DNA of 64,000 nt from Marasmius tenuissimus (lineage: Eukaryota; Basidiomycota; Agaricomycetes; Agaricales; Marasmiaceae): assembly GCA_029532415.1 (NCBI GenBank), contig JAQOTA010000062.1, positions 310,001-374,000 of the forward strand, given 5' to 3'. A model generated the notes under the pieces. It saw only the letters and a program-made list of their open reading frames with translations. It did no database searches and was not told the origin of the DNA. Positions 11,630-25,159 of the stretch are shown in pieces; the stretch's first letter is position 1; each line of letters starts with the position of its first letter. Position numbers and translations under genes: made by a program.

Positions 11630-14600
11630 TTGGTTGGAGTCGGAGATTGAAAACCCAGCATAAAAACCCATTTAATCTATATACTACAGGAGGTCGAGCA
11701 AACTTGACCAACCCTGTCAAGAGATGGGATGTAAGCCGGTCAATTTAATTCGGCGCATCCCTCCGGAGTGTGGAACCACCCCGAAGCTTCAGTGGTTTCA
11801 TCATTGAAGGCGCCAGGCAAGCGCCAGAACACTTCGATGTATAAGATATCGATGAAGGACCCCTGACTCTTGAGTACTGTACTATTTTACTCGATTTGGA
11901 TTGTCCCTGGTTTACACGATATTGATAACAGGGATAATCACTATTGGAAACTGGGATGGCCAGGTGAGCTCTACCGGCATTTTGGGCTCTTGAACATGGG
12001 TCGATGGGAGGGCAAACAGCCCTATTCAAACAATCAGGTCGTTTTCAAACTGATCAGATCCAATAGGCAGTTAAGCTGCCCGGGAGTCATCTGATGGGTC
12101 CGGAATCTATTGGGTCTTTTTTGTTCGAAGTTTAGACCGTCAAAAACGATTCTAACGCGACCAAAAGCTACCAGTGGCTGCGGGAACCGTCGAATTCTCC
12201 CATAGGAAGGATGTCAGGTGTGTTGGGTCAAGCCGACATGTAATTCTTTTGAGGAGACTTCTGAAGTTTTGTTCGATGGCCAATTCACTTGACAGTGTGA
12301 CACCAGGATGCCCGCAGTGTGTACAAGGTGCTGGGTGAGCGGAGTGCATTTGGGTCGTCTGAACTCAAATTTGCCATTCTGGACAATGAGGGTAATTAGT
12401 CGCTCCGAGTGGACTCTGCAATCCACATTAGTCAATGCGCTAGAACCCTTTAATGTCAAGGATGCTGGTGGCTGGTCACTGATCACTGGTCGCCGTGGTC
12501 GCCGTTCAAATTACTGCTCTCATTCACACGAGTCTGCTAATGTGAAAAGGACATGCATTTTGGTCTGCCACTTTGATGTTTGCAGGCTCTCTCTCGCCGA
12601 ATATTCAAGTAGAGTTACACAATTTCGGACATTAACATGACTGGTACACACTACACAGGAGTAAATGAAGTTATTGACCGGCAGCAAGAATCTTGCGGCT
12701 TGGAGCTTGAACGATTGGGTCGGACTTCGAATCTGTCTCGCATAACATGGCTCTACTTATGATTTACACGGCCTAGTCACCGCTACGTTGGACATAGGCC
12801 AAATTGGTCCAGCGACGATGACCTCGAGGCTTGAGCGCTTAGCCGAGCACTTGCCCGCAGGGTTTTAGAACTCGACAGAACCGGCCCTGTCACCGCCATC
12901 CTTCACATCCCAATTTATTCTGACGCTAAAAAACTATGCCCAGGAGCAGCCCCAGAGCCTCGAAAAGCAACGCTGGGCCAGCGATAACTGGCGCTTAACG
13001 GGTGTTTGATGGGGCGCTTAGACGCCGCGCCAAATTGGCCAGACATTATAAAAATACCTCGGCCAGTTTTACTCCAATGGACTATCGCTCTAAGGGTTTC
13101 GGTCTTCATATATGTACGCGTTTGTTTCGTAAGACAGTTAGTCGGTATGGTTGAGATTGTATGTACTAAAAATTTGTACAAAAGTAGACTGTAGCGGTAA
13201 GTTAGGCTATGTGCACCATAGAGTCTTTGATGCCCGCGAGTTACAATCACAGTCTACGAACCAGCGCTAGTCAAATGCCACCCTTTTGCGGATGGGAGAA
13301 GGCTCAAGCCAAGAGTAACATTGATTTACACTCATGCGTCAGGCATATTTCATTCCCGTGCCATAGCGGGTACCCCACATTGTCGATCATGCATCATGGT
13401 CTATTGTTGGCGACAGAACTCTAATGATCATCAAGCGCTCGACACGAGGTGTTCGCTTTGCCCTCGCCCTTGAGCTGTCTTTGACAGGGAGCAGCCGTCA
13501 CAAAGGATTGAATACCGCGGTGTAACTGGCAAGATTAGCGAGAACCGCCAGCAGAAGATAGCTCCCGAAACCACGGTTACACAACATCCATGAGCCTGAT
13601 CGGACTTGATGACTGATTGTGTGCTTGAACCGACCGTACATCTTGCAGCATGTTGTTGGGAATGTGGGCTGAATAAAAAAAGGTATCCCGGATATGGCAT
13701 GGAGGAGGTTAGATGGAACAGGCGGAAACGGGAGTCCGGTCCAAAATGACCTGAATCTGGGTCTGAACATAAGCCTGCCTCGAACTCCTGTGGCAAAATT
13801 CGGGCCTTGGGGTCCGGGAGAGACCGACAGACCAGGATCTGAGCGGCTGCTTGAGCGTCTATCATTTCCACCTCTCATTGAATCTGTTGGCAGTTGCGAA
13901 CGGTGACTTCAAAAGCACGTACAACAAATCTAAGCAGTCCCAGTTACTGAGAATTGAGATACTCGGCATACACAGCATTATATCATCCAATCCACTGGCG
14001 GCAAGCAACAGGTCGAATACTGAATGCCATCCAATATGACCGACTTCTCGGCCCACGAGTTAGGACAGGATATATTATAGATGTCAACGCGTGAAGAAAG
14101 TGAATACCGAACCTCACGGAGGAAGCGTTGCTCTTCAAAACCACACTTTGTCCTGAAGTAATACATCTGAACTATGAGCAGGAACCCCAAATCTGGGTCA
14201 TGGGAAGCTCTCTGACAGCGCGAGAATGACCCGGAGAATCATATTCTCCCGATACCTATCATGGTGGACAATGTATTGATTCACCAAGGAGTCATAGGTG
14301 GGTATTCAAGGATTTCACTGCATGTTGGCCACCTGTCTCGCCCCAATTGCCATATCTCGGGCCAGAGCCCCAGGGAGTTTCGAATGATCCTTTGGAAATA
14401 CGTGTCCTACTTGAGAATACAAATCCAAGTTTCCGAACATGACACCTTCTGTGGGAGCATGGATTACGTCCCGGTCGTCAATTGTGGTCATTCAAGGGTA
14501 ACAGTGAGAGTCCAGGTACCACTATTCGCATAACGCAGAAACTAAGTGAGGACTGACGGAAAATCCGGCCTACTTCAAGAGTGATTGAGTTTTCAGCTGG

Positions 14601-16302
14601 TCCCCGAAAGGTGAGGACGCGTGAAAATAATCGACCATGCAAGTGGGTGTGACGCATAGGCGGCAGTCCTCATCACCAGGTCCTTCTTGCATTTGGCGGT
14701 GGCGCCGCAGTCCTACTTGCCTCGGCACTCGCTACGCGAGGAACCTCGGTCGCGGTCTTCAGGCTGAGACCTTTCACGCTGCACCCACTGCCAGGTTCGT
14801 AGGATTGAGCTTTCCATAGGGCATTTGACTTGACCTGTGCGTCTCCTAGACTTCGGAACGGGTCTCGACCTTCCGGCCTCGTTTGGAGAGCCCAGCATTG
14901 CGAAAAAGACGGTGGAGTTTGCTGCATCGCAGTCGAAGGTTGACGCCGAGAACATCTCGTTCGGATGCAATTATGTTTCTAAGGACGGCGCTTCCCTACG
15001 GATATCACAAACAGTCCCATCCTGGTCGCCTCAACGCTCTTGGATAAACACCTGATCAATCTCTTTTAGGATGGTATCCCAACGGTATATCAGAGATCAT
15101 CGATTAGTTTTAGCCCTCAATATAGCTCGTATATCCAACACATGGTGTGGACTTGTGGGCATGAATAAAAGATTGAAGTACTCTTGTAAGTAACAGGAGG
15201 TCAAGATGACTCGAGGCCGGGTTATCCTATTGAATTCCACGCAGCATGAAGAAATCTCGCACCAATTAATGGTAACGGTATCCCCGAATCACTGACTTGG
15301 AAGACATAACGTCTGCCATGAGTGAACATCTCGGAATCATCCGAATGCTCCATGTGTTGCGTCTGCTTAAACCAAAGGATTGATACGGGCGTCCTAGACG
15401 AATGAAGGTTCTGGTCGAGATGTTTAATATTACTCGAGGAAATTAAAAGCATTAGGCGCTAAACCTGCCGAACAAAAGAGTGGCACCATCGAACTATGGC
15501 CACAAAAGCGAGGCTTCGCAACCCTCTGCTATATTTATTCGCCGGAGATTTTTAATTTGCGGACTCTCGTGTTGTGGAGAGTGCTTGGACACGTCAAATA
15601 TCGATCAGCGAGTCCCACACGCGCGCTTGATCTGTTCCCTAGTCCGAGTCTTCGCCATTCTGAATGCACAATGATTACTGGGCCTCGTTGAAGCTTGACA
15701 GGAAGACGGTATGGCCGTAGCGCCAATCACTCAGAGTCCAATCAACTGTTTTTGCCACCAAAAGTAGCGGAATTCTGCCTGTCTGCGAATGCTCAATAGT
15801 GCGACACCCAATTCAAATTCTCTGACGTCTCAAAGCAGAATCTCGGGTCTTTTCAATCTCTCCTATCAAATGCCTCAGTTCAGCGGACAACAACTTCTTG
15901 AGAGCTGGCCCGATATGAGCATTTGGGATCCTGGGTTCGGCTTCTAGTACGAAAAGTTTGACCTCTTCATCTCAATCTTCATTCCCAAGTAATTAACAAT
16001 GCACTACTCTACTGCCTCCTTCTACAGTGCATTGTCGCACACAGCAAAACTGATCAACCTCCCGCGAACTAGATATGCAATCTTTTCACGTGCCCGGTGA
16101 GATTAGAAACGGGACATTTTTGTGTCTACTTAATCTTCTCATGACGGGAGAAAGAGACCCAGATCAAAAACTTGGCTTCACAGACCCCCGAGATGGCAGC
16201 TGAGAGGAGGGGTTGACCCTAGCCATCTGAAATGTAACGCTGAAAACACTCCGCACTATCGAGAAGGGAAGGATTGTACTCACTATGTTGGCCCGAGGAG
16301 AC
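11630..16302. other. Left-arm sequence without a supported gene
   Basis: Duplicated DNA with stops and shifts in all frames. 13431-13871 is a diverged mirror of ~45680-46170; the open frames there are only partly conserved. 13885-15000 is present here but missing from the right arm. About 14790-15900 has a direct copy at 53200-54250 and an inverted one at ~44770-45610. I see no convincing gene, although conservation in three copies suggests some blocks derive from exons. Confidence 0.5.
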
Positions 16303-16799
16303 TCAACCGCTGTTATTGCTCCAAGTTCCTTTGGAGTTTTCGGGGACGTGGTGGGATGACCCTTGACCAACCAGAACGTTTGTGGCTCCATTCGCACCCG
16401 TCAAATGCAGCGTCAGGTTGGTACCACTGTCCTGGAGAGTGAAGATGAATTTCCCTGTGATCCCTAAGGGCTCAAAGTCACTGGGCATATCCGTGCCCTC
16501 AAAGGTACCGCGCCCATTGACAGCGCTACCCGCGCCATCCCCAACAATGGTCCTCATGTCTTCGTCCTTGACACGGACCCTGAGCCACCAAGTGAGACCG
16601 TGGATTTTGTCGTTTACGACCGTGAGTCTGCCACAGCCATCGCCTTCAGGGTCTTGGACTTCTTCGAGGAGTTTCTGGGCTTCCTTGTTATTTGGGTGGT
16701 CCTCGATATATTTCTTGATGATGTCTACGAGTGAAGGCTGAGTGAGTACATCGCTTCGGTGGCTTTAAAGTCCGCAATGGCTCATACCACGAATGGACA
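16303..16799 (-). CDS. Small uncharacterised protein, family B, 144 aa (left copy, intact)
   Basis: Exon 1 is 16799-16787 (MSIR plus one base) and exon 2 is 16724-16303, separated by a GTATGA..CGTAG intron at the same place as in gene A. The product aligns with family A along its length: helix-like start (IKKYIEDHPNNKEAQK), LTWWLRV, VGDGAGSAVNGRGTF, an FTLQ strand, LTLHLTGANG, NSKGTWS at the end. Relative to A it has diverged considerably, so the duplication that made A and B is older than the arm duplication. The TATA element at 16949-16956 is conserved. The function is unknown. Confidence 0.72.
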
Positions 16800-16948
16800 T
16801 GTTAAGTGTTCTAAGGGAACACAAACGGTGAGGGGTGCCAGTGAGCACGACGCGGGCAACGCTAAAAAGGAGAAGAGGGAAACGGACCTTTATTTGAAGG
16901 GCTGGGTGCAGCTTGAGAATCAAAACCAGTGATCCTGGGAAGTCTGAG

Positions 16949-16956
16949 TATTTATA
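16949..16956 (-). promoter_or_regulatory. TATA box of gene B (left)
   Basis: TATAAATA on the minus strand about 150 bp upstream of the gene B start, in the same setting as in the other three copies. Confidence 0.5.
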
Positions 16957-17170
16957 CCTACTACGCCTTTGGTTGAAGTCGGAGATTGAAAGCTCGGCAT
17001 AAACACATTTCATTTGGGTATACTCTATGAGAACGACCGAATGTCTACCATCTTTGTCAAGGGATGAGACGTGAGATGGATTATTTGATTCGGCATATCC
17101 CTCAATAATTTGGCAGGTGGCAGGTAAACGGGTCATAGACAGGCTCAAATGTCACGATGTTTCAACGCGT

Positions 17171-17558
17171 GTCCGTGGCTCAAGTCCGAAAAGTGTCCAA
17201 GCTAAGGGTATTTGATGCATAGGCGAATGGGCCGAGCCAGGGAGAAGGGAGAAAAACTTCAGGATTGTCGTACCATCTGAGCATTTTACAAATACGCACC
17301 GTTCTGTAGCCACTAATGTTTCAGCCAACATAGTGGGTCCCTGGGAGATTCAGAAAGGAGTTTGCAGCAGTCCATCTTATCAGTTTGATGATGTCGATGA
17401 GAGCGCGAGAGAACCATCCAGCTGACTCTGACTCTTAGGTACGAGGGCCCGCAGCCGTGACTTGTAAGAGTATGCCCAGGGGAGACTAGCTCTGAGGTAA
17501 TTTATAGGGTGGGACCTGCCGCAGCGCAGCAGGTAAGTACAGATTCGGGGTGTACCTC
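17171..17558. other. Spacer between left arm and transposon
   Basis: Homology to the right arm ends near 17170 and the DNA transposon begins at 17564. Nothing recognisable lies between. Confidence 0.5.
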
Positions 17559-17563
17559 AGTGT

Positions 17564-17721
17564 AGTCCTGTTCAAAGTTGGCGTTGCGCCGCAACGTGTT
17601 ACGGCGCAACGCCTGGGTCCTGAACCAAACAAAACCGGGTACCATCGTCCCGGTACATACTGCCACTCAGGGCGACGTCACCTGAGCGCTGCCGCGTACC
17701 GGTGGACATCCGTACTGTAGC
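17564..17721 (+). repeat. Left terminal inverted repeat, with internal 12-bp hairpin
   Basis: Contains an exact inverted repeat, GGCGTTGCGCCG / CGGCGCAACGCC, around a 10-nt loop. In the right repeat this hairpin is damaged at CpG sites (CG to TG or CA). Confidence 0.8.
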
Positions 17722-17806
17722 TGACATTTGCTTGATTGTTGATGTGATCAATAAATCTTTTTTCTTTCTTTCCCCCCATTTCCTCCCCCGTATCCATTAG
17801 TTTTAT

Positions 17807-17893
17807 CATGCCAGAAGCGTCTGAGGAGCCTGAAAAGTCAAAGAGGAAGCCCAAGAAGTCTCAACTTCCTCCCTTTTCTGAATTCGAGGAATG
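17807..17893 (+). pseudogene. Short basic ORF near the left transposon end (possible remnant)
   Basis: An ATG-started frame of 28 codons, rich in Lys, Glu and Pro (PEKSKRKPKKSQ), ends within the short three-copy repeat. Harbinger elements usually carry a second gene for a Myb/SANT-like protein; this and the Arg/Glu-rich frame at 22389-22724 could be its broken start and end, but the link is only inferred. Confidence 0.25.
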
Positions 17894-17936
17894 AGAATTA
17901 GGCTTTTTCTGTCTTGGAAACAATTTCTCACCAAAG

Positions 17937-18442
17937 TGTTGAACGTGATGGATATCATGTGATACATTGTTGTCGTGTTGTTTACGTGTCACACACTATT
18001 TATAGAGCTACACCTCTATGAACACTTGCGTTCTCATGCAAGAAGAATCTACGTAGCTATTGCTTCACAAATGACACTATAGATACTTACTACGTAGTAC
18101 TTGCATCAAGTATGATGCTCATAGTCCTTAGTGCGAGGCACAACAAACTTTAGTAGCTAAGCAGGCCAATAGGACTGCAGACACACTCATTAGTATTATG
18201 ACTATATGGCTAAATACCTACTTCTAGTAGTAGTTTCATATGATGGTAATGACTCTTACATGTACTGAAACTTGTGTATAAAAGCTGGTATTCCAAGGCT
18301 TTAAGCCTTAGGACAATCTAGTCGATTATCACCTCTCAAGCATCTCAAAGCACTCTTCTAACTAGCTCTACAAGCTATCTAACCCAAGGTGAGGTTTAGA
18401 ACATTATAACCCACTGTGCAGTTTGACTATGCTGGCTCACCA
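17937..18442. mobile_element. Solo LTR, 506 bp, target duplication CAAAG
   Basis: Starts TGTTGAACG and ends CTCACCA; flanked by CAAAG at 17932-17936 and 18443-18447. Removing it restores a sequence that matches two other copies of the interrupted repeat (34639-34738 and 43458-43567), an independent check that the edges are right. It contains TATAAAAG near 18275. The TGTTGAA start resembles the copia LTR in this window, but the body is different. Confidence 0.85.
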
Positions 18443-18447
18443 CAAAG

Positions 18448-21400
18448 CTCAAGATGTGAGAGTTTTCTACCAAGTATAGTCTGAAGTGCTGCCCTTTTCT
18501 GCCTCTCCTTCCTATTTTAGTGCACTCTTCTCACGCTATCAAAAACCGGCTAATTGACTACTTACACAGCTATGATTCAATCCCAGTTATCAACTTTTGT
18601 TCGAAAGCCAGTCCCCAATTCTTAATTCCTGTGACTGGTGTGGGTCCCACCAAATCATCGACATTTCCACCTTTTACGCCGGTGGATAATATGAGGCAAG
18701 GTCGAAAAGGGCGACTGTCATTTGTGTAGGCTTTGTCTTCAGTTGCAGCCAGGACTTTGAAGGTATTTTAGTGCCCTCCAAGTTGTTATGTTGGAAATTA
18801 AGACACATGCATATTGACGCTGGCAGCTGGTGAACTAACCTCAGGACCCTGGCTTCTAGCTATTTGCTGGCTATTGATAATGTTATGTCACACTATGTGC
18901 TTTGTGACATGTGATTTCTTCATATTGGGGGGAGCTTTGCTCTAAGTCTTGAACACAAGACTGATTAGGAAGGTGACTCTCATAGCTATTCCATATGCCT
19001 GTGACGTGAGGACTGCACACCTCTTGAAACCTCTCTGCAATGTTGTTTGAGTTACAACACTCTTAATTGTGTACGTGTCTTCACCAACTTATGTTCCAAC
19101 ATGCTATGGCTCACACACGATCAGCACTGTGATTCAAATCAGAATGGAAACACTAGGTCAAATATAAGGCATAATTGATGGTGACCAGTGAAGCACCAAA
19201 AAAAGAATTAAGATGAAGTGTGATAGTTGGTCTACGAACATCAAAGTTCATAGGATAGGCGCATACAATCAGAGAGGAATGCTTGCTCAAGAGCCTGTCC
19301 TCTGGAGGAACCCCTAGGGAAGCTCTCTGGCTTATCGGTTTGTCTATATTACCTTTTGTTGACCTTAATTGATCAAGCTTCAAAGGCTATCTCATGAATA
19401 TGGAGGGAGAAGACTGGATGAGAACCTTGGATATCTGCGAGCATGCCTTAAATATCCAGGCCGCAGTCAAGGAAGCCACATCAGCAATCAGGAAAGACTT
19501 CAAGTACCATACACTGTGCTCCCAGCTTCTTGCTGCCAAGGTACTTGCGTCTTCTGAAGGGTGGACTAGCATTTGTCCCTTTGTACAAGCTATGTGTGAT
19601 TATGCTACACAATGCCAGACAGTGCTTCATGACTGAATCTATGTCACGGCTTTCTGGATGTTGTTGGTAATCTGCTGGAGAATATCTCAACATATCCCGT
19701 TATGTTGTTCGCATGTTCGACATTCTTGGTTATGCTGCACCTAATATTAGCAGTGGTGAGTATCAAAAGATCGGCTCTTGGCAGGTCAAATTTTAGTGAG
19801 TATTATTGACAGAATCAAATTTCTTTCGATACTCAAGTATGAGCTTGGACCTGAAGCTGTTGCCAATGTATCAGATCTTCAGACTCCATGTGCCATGGTT
19901 TGGTCATATCAATAATTGAGGGAATACATATTTCTTGTATGAAATTGGGCAACAAAAAACTCCCTAATATCCTGACAAGGGAACGGTTTGAATGGTTTTT
20001 GGTTATCTTTGCCGGGTTGAAGTACATGTATCTGCACTGTGATCTGCTCATCTTGCATTGCTCTGTTTGTTTCCATACTGATTCTCTCAACTCAAAGGCT
20101 GTCCCTATTTCTATTTTCAAGTAAATCTGAGAAATCTCAAGTAAATGTCAGCGAGCTGATATGAACACAAAACCGAGTAGTCAAATCTCAACCCTTGTGC
20201 ATATTACATAACTCAAGTACTGCTATAATATGACGGCGTTGCCGACTGACATATGGAGATTGAGATTTTAAGTGAGAAAAATCTACTTACATGTTGCACC
20301 TGTAGCCTCTTCTGAGTTGTTCTGGATTTCAGTGCATGCTGCAAGCTTGGATAGAATGGGGATGTCTTGATCTTTGACAGATAGTTGAACATGAATCTGT
20401 GAATATGTAGGAGGTGATTACACATTGTCAAACAGCTGCATTTGTTTTGATTAGGCACTAAAAGCCACTGGACGTGTGGCCTTGATGCGTTTGACACATA
20501 TTTTGAACGTCATGTGGGGTGCATCTAGCCAGGTACACACGCCAACCCATTTGTGAATCCTAACTCAGGCTGCCTGATGAGTAATGAACAGGTAGCTTGC
20601 ACAGTGTCCAAAACAGCTTGATGACCTGTGTCATGAATGGTCTCTGTGACTGGGAACCTCTCAGGCCATCCAATCTGGGACTAGGGATCAAAGGTGAAAG
20701 AGATAGTTATTGAGCAAGTATACCCTCAACATAGCACAAGCTAGGCAAGCGGTATGGATGAAATGGACAAGCTGGGGAACTACCTACAAGTGACCATGAG
20801 TATATATGACAGTCCCAAGCTGTACAATGATCATGGAAATGAACTGTAAAGGGATAAATGATGTATCTATGGATCTGATCAAAGGAAACCATGTACACAT
20901 CAGTGGAGAACACAGGTAGCAATGTATCAAGAAAAGAATGAAATGGAGCATCATAGAATGAAATGGGGATCATACAGTGATGCTGGGACATGTATCTGTG
21001 TGAAAAGAAGTGGAAACAAAGGGATGTTGACCAAGGGACTGGAAAAGTGAAGAATAGTGGGTAGATTTGTAACAACCCGTTACTAGCTGTCGTTTGTTGC
21101 TTGTGAGGGTGGGTCTGGAGGCAATAAACACAACTATGGGCCTTTGGATTGACGCACTCTCGACCCTCCTTCACTTCACCAAATATATTTACTCTCATTG
21201 TATCATACCTTGTGTAGTTCCACTATCATTAACTCATCTTGGCTGGAGACAATGACTTTTATTGGCTTGAAGCTCCAGGTTCCTATCTGACAGTTCCGGC
21301 CAGTCTTTTGTCAGGTCCTCAACTGGGCAGTATGCAATAGGCATATGGGTGGTTGCTCGCTGTCAGTGACCCCATAGTCCTCCAAAAAGTTGTTTACCTG

Positions 21401-22842
21401 TGCCATCAAATTTGGGCCCACCAGCGGAGCTGGCTGACACCCCAAGTGATTGGAAGGCCAACAATGCTTACCTTGAAGTCGTGCTCGTCAATGAAATACT
21501 GGCAGACAAGAACTTTAAAGGGATTTTTGGGCAGGAAAAGGGTGAGGTGCATGACTGTTCTCTTTGTGTATTACTTTTCAGCTGATATAAGTCTGCAACC
21601 TCAATAGAATACCACTAAGGAGACCAAAATCTTGGCATACCAGCGCATTGCTGAGAAGATTGTACCTGAATCTTACACTCTCAACTCGCAGGAGGCAGCA
21701 AACAGGTGTAAATCCAAGGGGGAAATGTAAGACCCATTCTTTCTCATGAAGAATACTGCTTATCAATTCCCTAGCTTGGTTAAGACCTACAAGCAACTTT
21801 CAAAGCATCTCAGGCAAACTGGTGATGGTGTTCGTGACCCTGATTCACCTTTCCAATGTATATCTTGTGGACTACATTCCACCTGAGGGCCCAACAGAGG
21901 CAAATACACCAGAGATCAAGAATATTTGGGGTGCATAATCTGCTTTTGATTGGGTTTTATTACTGACTTTCAGCCTAGATGAGATCAATGCTGCTTTTCT
22001 CACTTCAGTGTGATGTATTGCAGGATCTCTGAGCGTCCAAACATGACCCCTCCCTCCATTACCACTGGTGTTGGCCCTGAGGGCTGGACTGTTGTCTATC
22101 TTTGGCCTCCTGAAGGGTCTTCTCAGACTGATGACCATCCTGTTGTCACCCTGAGTTCAACTCCTCAATCTCAGGCCACAGCTGCTGGACCCGACAATGT
22201 GGAGTCCACTGTTCCTACCTGTACACCATTGCAGAATATCTCCTCCAAGGCAAAACAGACCCCTGCTAAGCCTTCTTCCTTTTTCATGGATACTGCCATC
22301 AAAAATGTGAAGCCCACATCAAGCAGGCTAGTACATTAAAGAAGCGTACATTGGATGATGTGCTTGGTGACCTGATGAAGTATGTCTTTTGATAGACTTG
22401 TCCATTCTTGCTGTCTTATTCTATGTTAGGGAGCAGCACGACCATGCAATTGAGCGACAGAGACAGCACAATCTGATGAACAACCATCGGCTGGCTACTG
22501 AAGAGAAAGACCTTGTTCTTTGCTTGCTCACAGCCAAAGTCTACACACCTGAAGAAGCTTGTCTCAAGTGTGAAGAGATTGACAAGGCATATGCTCCCCC
22601 CCAACCGTCTCATGCATTGGCTCAATCCCCAACTTGGTGTGCCCAATCTGAGCGTCTTCCTTCTACTTGGTGTATCAGCCGGCTCCACTGGCAGGTCCAA
22701 ATTTGCAAATTGAAGTCCAGATGAACGCTGACAAATCCTTCATGTCAACATGAACTATGTACTGTACATAATTAACATCCATCAGCAGTAGAACAGATCT
22801 CAACAATGTTTAGCTACACAACTCACATAGCAGGGCAAGGAG
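18448..22842 (+). other. Decayed interior of the DNA transposon
   Basis: CpG-poor sequence with short open frames only. On the plus strand 19394-19636 and 22389-22724 (a charged, helix-prone stretch around REQHDHAIERQRQHN and a PEEACLKCEEIDKAYAPP motif) look like protein remnants. The latter resembles the C-terminal tail of fungal transposon-encoded Myb/SANT-like proteins, at low certainty. No intact gene is visible. Confidence 0.45.
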
Positions 22843-22847
22843 GGGAG

Positions 22848-23569
22848 TGTTACGTCCATGCATCTTAACCTGGTCACATCACACTTGGCTAGTCACATCA
22901 CCTCCAGACCCATTCCAGGTACTTCCAAGGCTACTATTCTAGCTCATTCAGACACCATTCCATCCCTGGCACTCAACCTTCACTTCCACACTTCAGTCTC
23001 TCACACCAAGTCCATCCCCAGAACCTCCGCTACTTCTGCCTCTGCTTCCAGAACTCCTTCCATCTTATTCTGACTTGTTCTGACTTACTTATCTCCGACT
23101 TCCGAGATATTCCCATGCTCACTTATTCTATTCATATCTTCATTCCATCACGCACTTATCCATTTCTGGTTCATTTCCCTTCCAGTACACTTCTCCCCAC
23201 ATTTGACTTCCATATGATACATCAACCTTTCCCACACTTGACTCACTTATCATTCATTCATTTACTATAACCCAATATAAGCTCTATACTTCTATCTTGT
23301 ATCTGGAGACTCAAAATCAACCAGGTTTCAATCTGGGTCAATCCCCATCATGACTCTAATGTCTTTCCTTCTCTCTCGCAACTTGTCCTCTTAGTCTAGT
23401 AGAAGGACAGCTCAGTTCATGGTGCTGTTGGCAAAACCTTCAGCTACTGTCTGCTCTAGATCCGTTGCTCCCACACTCCTTCATCATATCTCTTTCCTAT
23501 CCATCTATCCGACAGCATATGAAACCCCATATCTTATCTTATCCCTATCCAATCTGCACAATCCTAACA
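22848..23569. mobile_element. Solo LTR, 722 bp, target duplication GGGAG
   Basis: Begins TGTTACGTCC and ends ATCCTAACA (terminal TGTTA/TAACA); GGGAG is present at 22843-22847 and 23570-23574. The body is pyrimidine-rich on the plus strand and carries AATATAAGCTC near 23274, a likely TATA region. This style of end is common in fungal Ty3/gypsy LTRs, so that class is likely but not proven, as no internal region remains. Confidence 0.85.
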
Positions 23570-23574
23570 GGGAG

Positions 23575-24832
23575 CAGCATGGGTTGTAGATTTCTCCTCC
23601 CATCATGTTACTGATGCCTGCTTTTTCTGGGCTGCTCATTGCCCAGCCTTTGGCCAGCTCCTCACAGCCCACACTTTTCAAGTCTAGAATTAAGAAGTGC
23701 TGAAGCAATAAGGTGTCTGCCACAACTCTTCTCAACTTGAGACTCTACACCTTTGCATTCGATAGATGATTTTGTAGACTCACAGGATATCAATGTAATC
23801 AAGAGGCTCCAAAAGAATCCAGTAAAGTACTACTAGGCCCTCACCTTCCCCTTCCCATAGCATGTGCTGAGTATACTGCATTTACCAAGCAGACTATAAT
23901 TTAGTCAACAGCTTGGATCACTGTACACTGATCAACATTTACACTTGTTGGCCAAGATACTAGACTATTACAATTCTCAACAAAAGTAGTCTTGAACTTA
24001 TCAGGAGCTCTGTAAAATTCCCAATTTACCACGAGTTTGGTTTTGCCGAGGTGACCCAAAGTCTGTCTTAAAGTTCAATTATGCCCAGGTCATTGTTAGA
24101 GCTTGAGATTAACCAGTAATGCAAGCAAAAGCCAAGGACAGACTCTACTTACCTGGAAGGTAGGGGAGAAAGTTGGGAGAAGGCAGAGAAGCGTGATGTT
24201 GGTCAGGACACAGGGTATTGGCCGGCACTTTCCGCATTTCTTCTTGAACATTTGAACTCGGGTTGCCACCAACCCACACAAGTTTTGAATGGGTCTTTGT
24301 TTACTTCAGCTTTTATGGATTTTGTGTACTCACCAGTGAGCATATGAATAACATCGGATTCAATTTGCCAGAGTGTGCAGTGTAATTCAATGATCACGAC
24401 CAACCCGACCCACCCAACGCCCATCCCCATTCCCAACAGACCTATTGTTGACCCATCCCAAGGGGCTCCAGATCCACCAGATCTATACACATCACTGCTC
24501 GCGTGGTATTTGAACTCTCCCCGGCATATGCAACCTGAGTGATGAGTGCCCTATGGACACTACTTTGTTGTCACTGCTCTCAGTAACACAGTTCATACAG
24601 ACTACATGCTATGAGTACTGATAAAAATTCAAGGGAAAGTTTTGAGCTATCTTTGTACTTTGGTGAGTGTATACCAGAACATCAGCTGCAGAGGTAGCCT
24701 TTTTGCCTACCCACTAAGTCAGTTTGGGCCATTACCAACCAATACTGTACACTGTTTTGCATGATAGAGACTTGTGTCATATAGAAGAGATAGCTGGTGA
24801 CATTTGGCTGTCTGTAAACACTGGATTTTGTG
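23575..24832. other. Transposon interior, no supported gene
   Basis: CpG-poor decayed sequence up to the copia insertion site. A stretch at ~24450-24490 is the inverted match of ~33875-33915 (around GATCTGGTGGATCTGG), so the element interior has an internal inverted repeat now split by the copia insertion. Confidence 0.45.
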
Positions 24833-24837
24833 ACCTG

Positions 24838-25159
24838 TGATGAGCTGGCATGATGCCTAGCGCAGAGGACTACAACATGGCTACACTACTACTTACCAGA
24901 GAGGAGTTTAGAGAGGTAGAGGCGAGATGCAGAAGCTCAAGCACACTATCAATTCAGGTAGAGAACTACAAGCATATATACATGAAGATACAATAGAACT
25001 ACCATATAAGGAGGGCAATAGAAATTGTACATATGAGTATAGTGAACAATAGACAAATGGAACAATAGCAAAGGCATTGTTCCGCATAATACAATGGCGG
25101 GAAGAGTGAACCAGGACTTCAGATATACCAGGATCTAATTATAGTCCATGGATTCAACA
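24838..25159 (-). repeat. Copia 3' LTR
   Basis: 322 bp. Differences from the 5' LTR are mainly C/T and G/A, several at CpG sites. Confidence 0.95.

Larger units (their letters stand above)
10376..12628. repeat. Near-identical core of the inverted duplication, left copy
   Basis: This 2253-bp stretch is almost identical, without indels, to the reverse complement of 46457-48709 (paired positions sum to 59085). By eye I found only a few differences, for example at about 10559 and 10757. Identity drops sharply at both edges although the flanks remain recognisably homologous. It contains gene A and its promoter. Other matching frames inside it (for example 12308-12640) follow from DNA identity and are not independent evidence of genes. 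Confidence 0.9.
9018..17170. repeat. Left arm of a large inverted duplication
   Basis: This segment aligns in inverted orientation with about 43595-49950. Landmarks in mirrored order are the 3' half of the membrane-protein gene, the three-copy block at 9781-10060, gene A, the diverged block at 13.4-13.9 kb, the block at 15.0-15.9 kb, and gene B with its upstream region to ~17170. Similarity is moderate over most of the arm but nearly perfect at 10376-12628. The left arm also carries about 1.1 kb (13885-15000) absent from the right arm. Confidence 0.8.

Noticed and set aside
12308..12640. 110-aa plus-strand frame also found at 46445-46777
   Set aside because: Conservation is fully explained by near-identity of the DNA core; overlapping frames in other directions are equally conserved.
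13431..13878. Overlapping 146- and 126-aa minus frames with relatives at 45653-46184
   Set aside because: Two frames of the same DNA are about equally conserved, and the right copy differs by shifts, so this looks like non-coding duplicated DNA.
22848..23569. Pyrimidine-rich stretch as a gene promoter
   Set aside because: Matching 5-bp target duplications and TGTTA/TAACA ends identify a solo LTR.
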